A stretch of DNA of 64,000 nt. Origin: Heliocybe sulcata. Lineage: Eukaryota > Basidiomycota > Agaricomycetes > Gloeophyllales > Gloeophyllaceae. The stretch spans positions 651,271 through 715,270 of the forward strand of contig ML213516.1 in assembly GCA_004369045.1 (NCBI GenBank), in the 5' to 3' direction. The position numbers and the translations under genes were made by a program. Of this stretch, positions 11,153 through 21,100 are shown piece after piece (positions within the stretch are counted from its first letter, which is position 1; the number at the start of each line of letters is the position of its first letter). The notes under the pieces were generated by a model. It worked only from the letters and a program-made list of their open reading frames with translations, ran no database searches and was not told the DNA's origin.

Positions 11153-13872
11153 AAGGTCCTAGGGAACTTTGAAGTCCTGAAAGTCCCCATAGTACCTAGA
11201 GTAACTAAAGACAACCCCCCTTTTCTAAAGTAACTTGAGGTATGCCATTTTGTGCTGCTGGTCTTTGAAGTCCTTCTGATCCCAGCTGAAGTACCCGAAG
11301 TTGCTGACTGCTTTTATCTCATTATTCCTCTTTTCTAGCTTCTCTCAGGTATCATTCAGAATGGAAAGAGGATTTATTAGATTACTGGTACTACTACTAC
11401 ACTATATAATGATGTGAACACAATCCATTATCTCCCTTCCAGTCCCTAGCACCCACCGGTGAGCTCCAACATCTCCACCTCCAGCCTGCTGGCAAGATGA
11501 GTCAATGCTTGTACATCTTGAAAAACAGCGCAGCACATACCTGTCATGGCACCCAGGCTAGTTGGCTCAATTCGGCAGACTGATAGTCCATCATACCTGC
11601 AGGAGGTGTTCGAACTTGGTGATGACATGGGGCGGTGGCGGGGCGTCGATCCATATCGTAATCGCGTACTGACCAAAGGAGGTTGACCTGCGAGCGATGA
11701 CGTCTCCGCAGCAAACAGTCGTCGACGTGCGGGCATTGGCACAGCGCATAACAACATCGCCTTGTAAGTCCAAGTCAGCCTGGCACACCTCGCAGCCATC
11801 AAGACGAACAGTACTCACATGCCAGCGCAAAGTCCACGGCAAACGCAAGTCGGCTCCCGTGAGACAAGCACACGAGGCTGGCTCGCGCAGACCCGCGCTG
11901 GCGATGTGTCCGTGAAACAGGAAGTCGCCGAGGATGACTTGTCGGAAAAGAGAAGCAGCACGTTCACCCGCCCGTGAGATGCGGTGTTGCGTACCTCGAT
12001 GCAAAGAATGTTCCTTGTCGGATGAAGATCCATATAGACATCTTCGCCAAGGTGGGAGAGGCCACTGCACGGACGCCGGTCATCGTTCATGCCACCGACA
12101 CGCGAGGGACGAACCCTAGTGCTCGTCAACCCATCCAGAACCCGACGTACGTCGGCGTAGGATCTGCTCGCAGAGCAGAAACAGCCCCCCTCGTCGCGCC
12201 GCCTGCAAACAGCCTTGAGGTGTCTACAACCCAAAGCCCGAGGGTGTGATGCAGCACGCCTCGCCACCACGCCCCGCGATGCTGAGCTGCACGACGACGC
12301 TCGCCGGACGGCGATACATCCCTATATCGTCCGTCAAGCCGCCAGCGAGACCATGAAGCGAGACATTGACTGTGTCGAAACAGTTGAGAGGCGAAATGTC
12401 CGTCTAGCATCCTTCGAGACGTCGCTGGCGGGGCGTCGATCCATATCGTAATCGCGCACCGACCAAAGGAGGATGATCCGCGAGCGATGATGTCGCTCGT
12501 GGGACGTCAATCTGTATAGTAGTCGTGTATTGCTGAACACCACGCGAGAGGGAGGAAAGACAGGTGACATCCCTCGCGGGACGTCAATCTGTATAGTAGT
12601 CATGCACCGCTGTTCAGGTGAGAGAGAGGAAGACACGCGACGTATAGTAATTGCGCACCGCTGTCAAGGAGAAACTGCCGGCGAGAGATGGAACCCACGG
12701 CATCCCTATATGTTGTTCACAGAGTTCCCAGTAAGGCAGAGGGGAGAGACAGCGGGTTGCAAAGCCGCGTAGACGACGGCAAGGAGAGGAGGACGCGCGA
12801 CGGCATCACGCGGGTGCTTGCAGAGAAGGACCGTTCGATGTCGGAAGGGCGTACCATGGCGGGCGGAAGGCCCAGGACCACAAGTACCGCTTGGGAGGCT
12901 CGATCCTCTATCCAACGCGGGAGGTCACAGGAGACCTCGGAGAAATTTGCATCGGCCACGAGACGGGCGTATTCGAACAGACGGAGGACCTAACAGTCCT
13001 GTGTCTCGTTCGCGAGGAACGATTGCTTCTGGGAGCCAGTGATCGTAGTCGAAACGTGACGAGGAGATGCGAGACTTGTGATGGCGGCCATGTCTCGGGG
13101 AGATATCACCTGCACAATAGAACGAGAAATAAGTCAGCTGTTCTTAGAGCAAATTTGGAAAACATACCATAGCGCGTTCGCCCAGACACTGTCACGGGAA
13201 GTTCCCGTGGAGGTACTCCAGACCACGCTGTCGACGAGGAGAATGGTGAGGATGCGCTTGCAGATGAAGATGGTGTTGAAAGAGAGGCCAAGTCTGGAAA
13301 CTCGAACTTTGGCTTACGCAGTCGTGGGAAAGATTGCACATGGCGGCAGCGATTCTCACATTTCGCTAAGTCCATCAAGCAGACGCCTGTCAGCGCAAGC
13401 AGGGACAAAATCCCTCCACAGCCTCTCGAGCATCAGGATACAGTCTTGCTCTCACAACCGTGACTATACACCTTGCACCTCTCAATATCTGACTATGCGG
13501 CATACCGGACTAGCAAGATTTTAGTCGAAGTGCGCATTATCAGTGGAACGGCGTATTGAGCGGGAGCCTGCCGGCAATGTGCAGTAGACATGCAGGTGAG
13601 ACTCCAAGCTTCTTAGAGTCAACGGGAGTCAGCTAATGCACGTCCTGTGGTGCTAGCGGGGCCCTTACCCAGATTTCCCAACCGAAACCAGCTGCGCCGG
13701 TCAAGACCCACACGGTCATCGACAAATCCCCCATCCTCCTCTAGTGCTCCGACAAGTGCAGGATGAGGGACACTAGCAACCTCAGTGGCGTGTTTGCCTA
13801 CAATCATAGCCCCGGGCACTCCTCCCTCCCCATGCCCCCTGTCCCACACACCTCTTTCAGTGAGTATCGCCA
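11153..13872. other. Transposon cargo of unknown origin, no gene supported
   Basis: About 2.7 kb of mixed, fairly GC-rich sequence. Open frames on both strands are short, overlapping and lack family motifs. A repeated module covers part of it (see 11631-12690). A minus-strand frame around 11591-11700 reads like a fragment of a coding exon (AITIWIDAPPPPHVITKFEHLL) but I cannot name it. It may be debris of other captured host sequence. Confidence 0.4.
11631..12690 (+). repeat. Degenerate tandem/dispersed repeat GGGCGTCGATCCATATCGTA
   Basis: A core of about 25 bases (GGGCGTCGATCCATATCGTA followed by ATCGCG) occurs near 11638 and 12432. Weaker copies GGGACGTCAATCTGTATAG lie near 12499 and 12576, and a trimmed copy near 12637. 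From 12430 onward the spacing is about 60-77 bases, which suggests a decaying minisatellite. The surrounding text ACCAAAGGAGG...GCGAGCGATGA is shared by the first two copies. Confidence 0.6.
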
Positions 13873-15437
13873 CCTTCCTATTCGACACTATCTACAACTT
13901 TGGTGAGCTCGTGCGTCTCAGTTCTCAAGATTTTGCTAAGTCCGAGTCGCTCTCGTTAATGGCGCCTACCACAGTGCATATCTCGAGGGAGCTACGGAGA
14001 AGTTGTGCAGCGAGGACTCGGCGGGGGAGGAGCTTTGGAAAGGAGAAGATTTGGGAATTTCGGTCTATCACATGAGAGACGGTACGTTGCATTCATTCGG
14101 CGCTCACATCTTTCTCATGTAGTCTATAGGCAGCGATCTTCACCAGAGCGAGTCGATCACGAAGTCCCTGTGCGACCAGATCTTTGCGAAGCCTATCCAC
14201 TGGAGTGTTGCTACCAGTTTCCCGGACACTGCGATGCACGCGGTCGACTCCGGTCCCGGTGGTTTGAGCGGTATTGGCCCGCTTACTGCGCGCAATTTGG
14301 AGGGAAGAGGTGTTAGGGTAATTGTGCTGGGTGAGAAGGGGGACCGCGTAGCGGAGTTGTATCATACGAAGAATGTCAAGTATGAGGACTGGTGGAGCAC
14401 CAAGTGGGCGCCAGCTCTTGTCAAGACGAGGTACGCCCGGTAGCGCATTCTTGGAACTCTAGCTAACTGAGGTGATATCTAGCGATGGTCAAATCCACCT
14501 CGACACGCCGTTCTCCCGTCTTCTCGGCAAGCCGCCAATCATGGTGGCTGGGATGACGCCCACTACGGTCAAGGCAGGCTTCGTCAGTGTGGTTCTCTCT
14601 GCGGGTTACCACATCGAACTCGCCGGTGGAGGACACTACAACGCGAACGCCCTCCGAGCCAAGGTTGCTGAGATTCAGGCGAAGATCCCTGCCGGAGTCG
14701 GTATCATGCTGAACTCGCTCTATATCAACCCGCGCCAGTTCAACTTCCAGTACCCCTTATGGCAGGAGATGCGCAAGGAGGGTCTCCCTGTCAAGGGTTT
14801 CTGCGTCGCCGCTGGTATTCCCTCCACGGAGAAGGCCGCTGAGATCATTGGCGGTCTCAAGGAGGCGGGTATCAAGCATATCTCATTCAAGCCCGGCTCC
14901 GTAGACGTCATCCGACAGGTTGTCAACATCGCAGCGGCGAACCCCGACTTCCCAATTATCATGCAGTGGACAGGGGGACGCGTGGGTGGCCATCACTCGT
15001 GCGAGGACTGCCACCAGCCCATGCTCGCTGCATACGGCTCCATTCGCAAGCACGAGAAAATCATTTTCGTCAGCGGTTCTGGATTCGGCGGAGCTGACGA
15101 CATCTGGCCGTACCTTACCGGTGACTGGTCATTGGCTTACGGTGTCCAGCCCATGCCTTATGACGGCTTCCTATTTGCGTCTCGCGTCATGGTCGCAGAG
15201 GAGGCGCATACGAGCTCGTCCGTCAAGGACCTCATTGTGGCGGCATCTGGTGTTGACGACGCGCAGTGGGAAGGTACTTACACGAAGGAGACCGGCGGTA
15301 TCCTTACTGTTCGCTCGGAGCTCGTCGAACCCATCCACAAGATCGCCAACCGCAGTGTCAAGTTGTGGAAGGAGTTTGACGATACCGTGTTCAACTTGCC
15401 GAAGGAGAAGCGCATTACGTGGTTGAAGGAGCACTAT
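13873..15437 (+). pseudogene. Captured fatty acid synthase fragment (enoyl reductase region)
   Basis: The conceptual product matches the enoyl-reductase region of fungal type-I fatty acid synthase and the linker before it. Visible stretches are MAPTTV, LGISVYHMRDG, DSGPGGLSGIGPLTARNLEG, PPIMVAGMTPTTVKAGFVS, IELAGGGHYNANALRAK, MQWTGGRVGGHHSCEDCHQP and SGSGFGGADDIWPYLTG. Two introns are kept, 14082-14129 (48 bases) and 14431-14482 (52 bases), so the copy came from genomic DNA and not from mRNA. It lacks the gene's start, acetyltransferase core, dehydratase and malonyl/palmitoyl transferase. One base appears to be missing near 13974 (after MAPTTV). The similarity stops abruptly after WLKEH at about 15437, where transposon end sequence begins. 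The downstream frame is otherwise open for over 300 codons, so capture looks recent. Confidence 0.88.
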
Positions 15438-15599
15438 TGTAGCAGAATTGTAGTTATGTCCATAGATAAAACAATTCATTAATACTTCAGCATTTGAAGA
15501 CCTATCGCTACTTTTGGTACTTCAGAGTAGTCTAGAGTAAAATGCAGTCTTTGGGGTTGATATTACATAGCTTCTAACTTTAAAGTACTGAAAGCCGGC

Positions 15600-15625
15600 T
15601 GAAGTAATTTTGATTTTTCCTGATG
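15600..15625 (-). repeat. Right terminal inverted repeat of the 4.5-kb transposon
   Basis: Reverse complement begins CATCAGGAAAAAT and ends TTACTTCA; partner of 11127-11152. Confidence 0.75.
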
Positions 15626-16642
15626 TTGATGAACCGGCGATAGAAGTTGATGAACCCCAGGAATGAGGACACCTCCTTCTTGTCCTTGGGCGTCGGCCAA
15701 TCTGTCACTCCCGCAACCTTGACCGGATCCATCTTCACACAGTTGTGAGAGATGATCACGCCCAAGTACTCAACCTCCGTCTTCTCAAACTCGCACTTGT
15801 CCGCACGCAAGTAGAGCTTGTTCTGACGCAACCGATCCAGCACAATACGAGTGATCCGACGATGCTCTTCGACGTCCTTGGTGAAGATGAGGATGTCGTC
15901 AAGATAGATGCAGACCGAGCCTTCCATAATGAGGTCGTGGAAGATGTCATTCATCATTGTCTGGAATGTCGCCGGGCTGTTGGTCAGACCAAAGTACATG
16001 ACGAGCGGTTCAAAGAGACCGCGGTTGGTACAGAAAGCCGCCTTCCACTCATCGCCGTCCTTGATCCGGACATTGTTGAAGCCCCAGCAAACATCGAGCT
16101 TGGTGAAGTACTTCGCACCTCACAGGCGGTTGATGAGGTCACTGATGAGAGGGAGAGGGTACCGGTTCTTCACCGTCATGGCGTTCAGCTTGTGGTAGTC
16201 CTGGACGAAGCGAAGGCCGCCATCCTTCTTCTTGACGAAGAAGACGGGGGAGGCGATGGGAGACTTGGAAGGTTGGATACGTCCTGTTGCCAGGTTCTCT
16301 TCCAGGAATTCGTCGAGTGCAACTTGTTTGACTGGAGAGAGCGGGTAGACCTTGGACTTGAACAGCTCCACGTCTGGGGTGAGCTCGATCGCATGGTCCC
16401 AGCGCTTGCAACCTGGCAGGGTGTCGAAGGACTCCTTCTTGAAGACGTCCCGGAACTCGAAGAACCGCTCAGGGAGGCCATCTGAGGGATCGCGGATGGT
16501 ATTCTTCGCATGGGCTTCCGCAAGGCGCTGTGAGACAGTCGAAGTTGCCTGGATGAACTCCTCCTCGGGTGCAAGGGTGGTGACGAAGATGCGGTCACCT
16601 TCCTCCAAGACTTCCTCGTCCATACCATACTCAGTAGGCAGG

Positions 16643-18062
16643 TGAAAGGCCGTTGGCCTCACTTAAACGGAGATCAGACCAAGACGAAGTTAGACCGCAG
16701 TATAGGATTGACAAGTAAGAGCGGGAAAAGGAGAATACAATACAGGAGGCAGCTCGCCGTCTTTAAAGACGAGCGAGGACAACGATGTCACAGAAGCACG
16801 GACGGGAGAAGCACGTTGAAAGGCACTAACACGCGACGAAACCCGCACAGACCTAAAGGGGAACAACAACCACAAAGCGTAGCACCAATCCCTTGGTGCT
16901 AGATGGCTGCGAGGTCCGGGGCGACGAAGGGTATAATAGACGTTCGGAGGGAGTCAATGGTAAGGATAGGGCCGAGACCGCCAACCACAGTGCGACATAT
17001 ACTCTAACGAAAAATGCGATCAAAGCTAAAAATAGAATGCGATCAAAACGCGACGGCGCGCGACGTCGCGCGCTCTAGAAGCGGAATACGTGCGCTAACT
17101 AAAAATAGATGTAGACGCTAAAAATAGAACAACGCGAAAACGGGGAACTCTGGTGTCTGGCGGACACAGACAGCAGCAGCGACGGAAATCGGGAACAGCA
17201 GCGCAGCGACGAGAGATAGTGGACGCAGTAAGCTCAGAGAGATAAGAGACGCAGAGTTTAGAGGGGAACAGTAGGATTGCGCAGGGAGGTGGTGACCTAA
17301 CCTAAGGCCGAAGCTAACCTAACCTGGGGTACAGTGTCGGGAAGTCCGACTTAAGTATACTACAGAGAAAATCAAATAATCCGAGTACCATATGCTAACA
17401 AACTGAAACTACTCCTGAAAAACAATCTATCACAGACCTCAGACAAGGGGGAACAATCTCCGTACACTACAGTGACCATGTGCAAAGGTGGGCGCATACC
17501 AAAAGGAGCGTGGGAACGCGCACAGCGCCGCATCAAAAAGCGCTGATGGGCCGTGTGGAGGCCACGCCGGTGCCCGCAAGGCACGCACAGCCTCGGAATT
17601 GACTCGAAACTTGATGGATAGCACATGCAAAGGCACCGCCGAGGCAGCGCAGCACCGCCGTGCAACACCGCCGCTGTCGGGAGGGTATTGCCACACCGCC
17701 GCGATGGCTGGGATGAGCACGCGCGCTTACGTAATGCAGCGGAGCGGTTGTCGAATGAGGTCGGGAGTCGTCGGGAATTGCCGGGAATAGTGAAAAGTCC
17801 ACAGAAACTCGAGTTTTGCTCGTAGCGCGACGCCGCGGATACGCTCACTCTCGCACAGAGCGTGGGAATGTGCGCAAATAGCCTAAAAATGGATTTTCGG
17901 AGACCAGAACCACGTAGAGGCGTATCAACGTGAAGAGAAAGGGAAGTCCGATAGATGAAAGTGAAGAGTCGTGACGCGATTGGACATCGGGGATCTCGGG
18001 TGCGGTTTGCTTCCGAGATGTGGCGGTGGTGATTGTGGCGTCGTAAACGCAGCGCGGTTACA
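16643..18062 (-). repeat. 3' LTR of inner chromovirus, split by a solo LTR
   Basis: The first part (16643-16816) and last part (17928-18062) equal the 305-base LTR at 23171-23475. Between them lies the 1111-base insert plus a duplicated ACGT. Confidence 0.92.
16817..17927 (+). mobile_element. Solo LTR, 1.1 kb, unassigned LTR family
   Basis: 1111 bases with TG...CA ends (TGAAAGGCAC...GGCGTATCA), flanked by a 4-base duplication ACGT (16813-16816 and 17928-17931). No internal coding region is present. A second copy, about 97% alike over the part I compared, lies in the opposite orientation at 62280-63398. Size, TG/CA ends and target duplication fit a solo LTR left by recombination. A telomere-like run of CCTAAC-type motifs occurs at about 17294-17330. 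The small frames inside it are not genes. Confidence 0.7.
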
Positions 18063-18162
18063 CTCCTCCCGACCCTCTGAAAACAAAAAAGGGGGGGGGG
18101 GGGAGCGGGGAACTGACGGGAAGGCAAGGGGGGGAGAGCAGGAACAGAGCTCGTTGTCCGTC

Positions 18163-21100
18163 CTAAGAGTCTTGAGGGTGTTCTTCGAGCCAGCGATCGA
18201 GTGCCGCGCAGTCTTCGAGTTCGCGACCGGGCAGCCAGGTGTCATCGCCCTCGTCGTAACTGATCCAGCGGACTAGATAGCGCCATCCTCGTCCTCTTCG
18301 TTTGGCGTCAAGAATTCGTTCGACTTGCCACTCTTGTTCGCCATCCTCGGTGACGATAGGGCCAGGTCGCGCGAGTTTGCGGGAGGGGAACTTGTCGTCG
18401 TCATTGCGGTGGTAGGGGACGAGATGTTTGGCGTGGAATTCCGGGTCGATGTTAGTGGACGCGGGGAGGTCAAGTGTATAGACAGAACGTTCGGGGTAGG
18501 CTTCGATGATTCTATACGGACCATCAAACCGTGGCATGAATTTAGCTGCCCTGTACTCGCCTTTGCGTTTGTAGTCTCGTCGACGGTTCCTCGTTGAAAG
18601 GAGGACGTAATCGCCAACAGCATACTGGACCTCATCACCGCGATGTTTGTTCGCAAAATGTGATTGGTCGACTTTCGAGGCGAGCAGGTTATCGCGGGCT
18701 TCGGTGACGTCGTCCGTGAGGCGTTGTACAAGGGCCTGGGCGTTGAAGGCGTCGCCCGAGCTGGCCGTAGTCGCCGGAACGAGTGGGGGGATAAGACGGG
18801 GTGAGCGACCGTGGCGTAATAGGAATGGGGTATATCCTGTAGAGGCGTTAACAGTGTTCATGATAGCGAAGCGGATGCGTGGTAGGGACTTAGCCCAGCC
18901 TTTCTGTTGACGGTCTACGTGGTAGCGGATAGCTTGGTTTAGGGTCTTGTTGGTGCGTTCGCTGGTCCCATCGGTTTCGGGGTGGAAGGACGTAGACATC
19001 TTGAGTTTGACGCCAGTGAGTTTCGTGAAGGCCTTCCAGAACGTCGACAGGAACAAATGGTCCCGGTCGCTGACGATGTCGAGTGGGAGTCCATTTTCGC
19101 AATACCATTGGTCGAAGAAGAGGGTCGCGAGGCCTTCGGCGGAAAGGTCAGTACGGGTGGCGACAAAGCGGACGTCCGAGCCGAGCCTGTCGGTGAAGGT
19201 TGCGATGCAATTGTACCCATCGTCTTCAGGTAGGGGGCCAATGAAATCGATGCCGACTGAGTCGCAGCGTCCGTCAGGAACGGGGAGAGGGTGGAGAGGT
19301 CCTACTGGTTTAGTAGTACGATCTTTGTTGCGTTGACATGGGACACAGGATGGGATATACGCAGCTTCCAAGTCCTTACACATGTTTGGCCAATAGTAGT
19401 CGTGGCGTAGTGAGGCGTAGGACTTTTCGAAGCCGAAATGGCCGAGGGCGTCGTGAGCGAGTTGGTAGAGGATTTCGCGTAATTGCCCGAATCGCGGGAT
19501 CACCAGGTGATTGGCAATGTATAGCAGGCCGTCTCGTAGCTCCATGCCGTCCATCGTGTTGCTATTGTCGAGGAGACGCTGGCACCAGGTATCTTTGGTG
19601 TAGCCGAGGCGGATATCGGTGACGAAGCCGGGGTCTGTGGCAATCGTGAGGAGCGTGGAAGTGGTGCTGGGAGTGTTGGGTAGGGTGGTGAGGGCGGCGA
19701 CAACCTCTAAGGGAAGATCAGTTGTAACGATTTCGGGTACGGGTGACTCGCCGAGGGAGGGATCGGGGGGTAGGCGGGAGAGTGCGTCGGCCACTGTGTT
19801 CTCCTCACCGGGAACGTATTTGATCTCGAATTCATACTGTGAGAGAAATTCTTGCCAGCGTAGTTGACGTCGAGACAGATTCCGTTGCGTGTTGAAGTTT
19901 TCGAGAGTTCGGTGGTCGGTGTAGACCGTGAATGGAACGCCGAGTAGGTCATTCCGGAATTTTGTGAGCGCGCGGATGATCGCTAGGAGTTCTTGTTCGT
20001 GTACGGGGTAGTTCAATTGTGCACCGTGCATTTGCGTGGAATCGAAGGCGACAGGCCGGGCCGTTTCCCATGTAGGTCCATAGGATAGCATGGCACCTGT
20101 GCACGATTTTGAGGCATCGGTAGTGACAAAAATCTTATTCTCACCGAGGTCATTGTGGTCGATAGTCGTGAGACACTCTCGGCCAACAATGAGTTGTTTG
20201 ATGGCCTCGAAAGCCGCCTGGTGTTCACTGGTCCAGCCCGGCCACGTCTTGTCACACTCCTTCTGGGTGAGCGGTGTAAGCACAACGGTATGTTGTGCAA
20301 GGTGTGGTAGGAATGTTGAGATGTAACGGACAAGCCCCAGGAAGGCTCGGACGTCAGACGCGGTTTTGGGGACGGGCCAGTCCGTGATCTTCTCGATCTT
20401 GGACGGGTCGGCTTCGATGCCTCGCGTTGATATTATGTGGCCAAGGAACTTGATTTCTGTCGCGAAGAGGTCAGTTTTCTTAAGTGAACAGAACAGACTC
20501 GCCGCTCGTAGCGCATCCAGGACTAGGCGGACGTTCTGCTCGTGTTCTTCGACAGTTTGTGACCAGATGACAATGTCGTCTAGATATACATGGCAGATAT
20601 CGCCAACGTACTTGCGGAGGGCGTTGAACATTCGGCGCTGGTGTGTGGCTGGTGCGTTTCGTCCTCCTTGCGGCATGACGAGCCACTCGTATAGGCCGAA
20701 CGGCGTGCTAACGGCCGTGTACGGAACGTCGTCTGGGTGGACGCGCGTCTGGTAGAAGGAGTTAGTCATGTCGAGTTTGGCAAATATCTTGCCTTTGGCG
20801 CAGTCTGAGAGGATATCCTCTATGCGTGGTAGTGGGTGACGATCCGGGATAGTGTTCATGTTGAGCTCTCGGTAGTCGTTAACCCATCGAGGTAGGGCTG
20901 TGGGGTCGGCCTTGGGTACGAGGAAGGCAGGGGAGACGTAAGGGGAGGAACTGGGGCGCATGCGACCTGCAGCGAGGTGTTGGTCGAGGAGCACGCGCCA
21001 TGCTTCACGGTACTTTTTGGGGCAGGAGTACTCCCGGAGGCGGATGATTTTATTTGGGTCTTTGAGGCGAATGCGATGGTAGACATCCGTCGGTAGGTTA

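Larger units (their letters stand above)
11127..15625. mobile_element. 4.5-kb non-autonomous DNA transposon carrying a gene fragment
   Basis: This insertion interrupts the outer chromovirus. Its ends are imperfect terminal inverted repeats of 26 bases, 22 of 26 matching, starting CATCAGG and ending in TTACTTCA. It is flanked by a 2-base TT duplication (11125-11126 and 15626-15627). Both subterminal regions of about 200 bases are crowded with short copies of TGAAGT/ACTTCA in either orientation (11145-11310 and 15480-15610), as in CACTA- or Plavaka-like elements. I see no transposase, so it would need one supplied in trans. The cargo is a degenerate repeat tract (11631-12690) and an intron-containing fatty acid synthase fragment (13873-15437). 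The superfamily is not settled; the 2-base duplication argues against hAT and Mutator. Confidence 0.72.

Noticed and set aside
11127-11220. Helitron as the capturing element
   Set aside because: Helitrons lack terminal inverted repeats and target duplications; here both are visible.
13619-13888. 89-codon minus-strand frame in the transposon cargo
   Set aside because: Overlaps the beginning of the captured synthase fragment and shows no domain.
14472-15482. Possible working fatty acid synthase gene
   Set aside because: Only one domain region is present, it lacks a start and the other domains, has a frame break near 13974, and ends abruptly at a transposon end. It is a captured fragment.
17372-18127. 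251-codon minus-strand frame
   Set aside because: It lies across a solo LTR and the LTR of the inner chromovirus; composition is not protein-like and it is shared only with the other solo copy.
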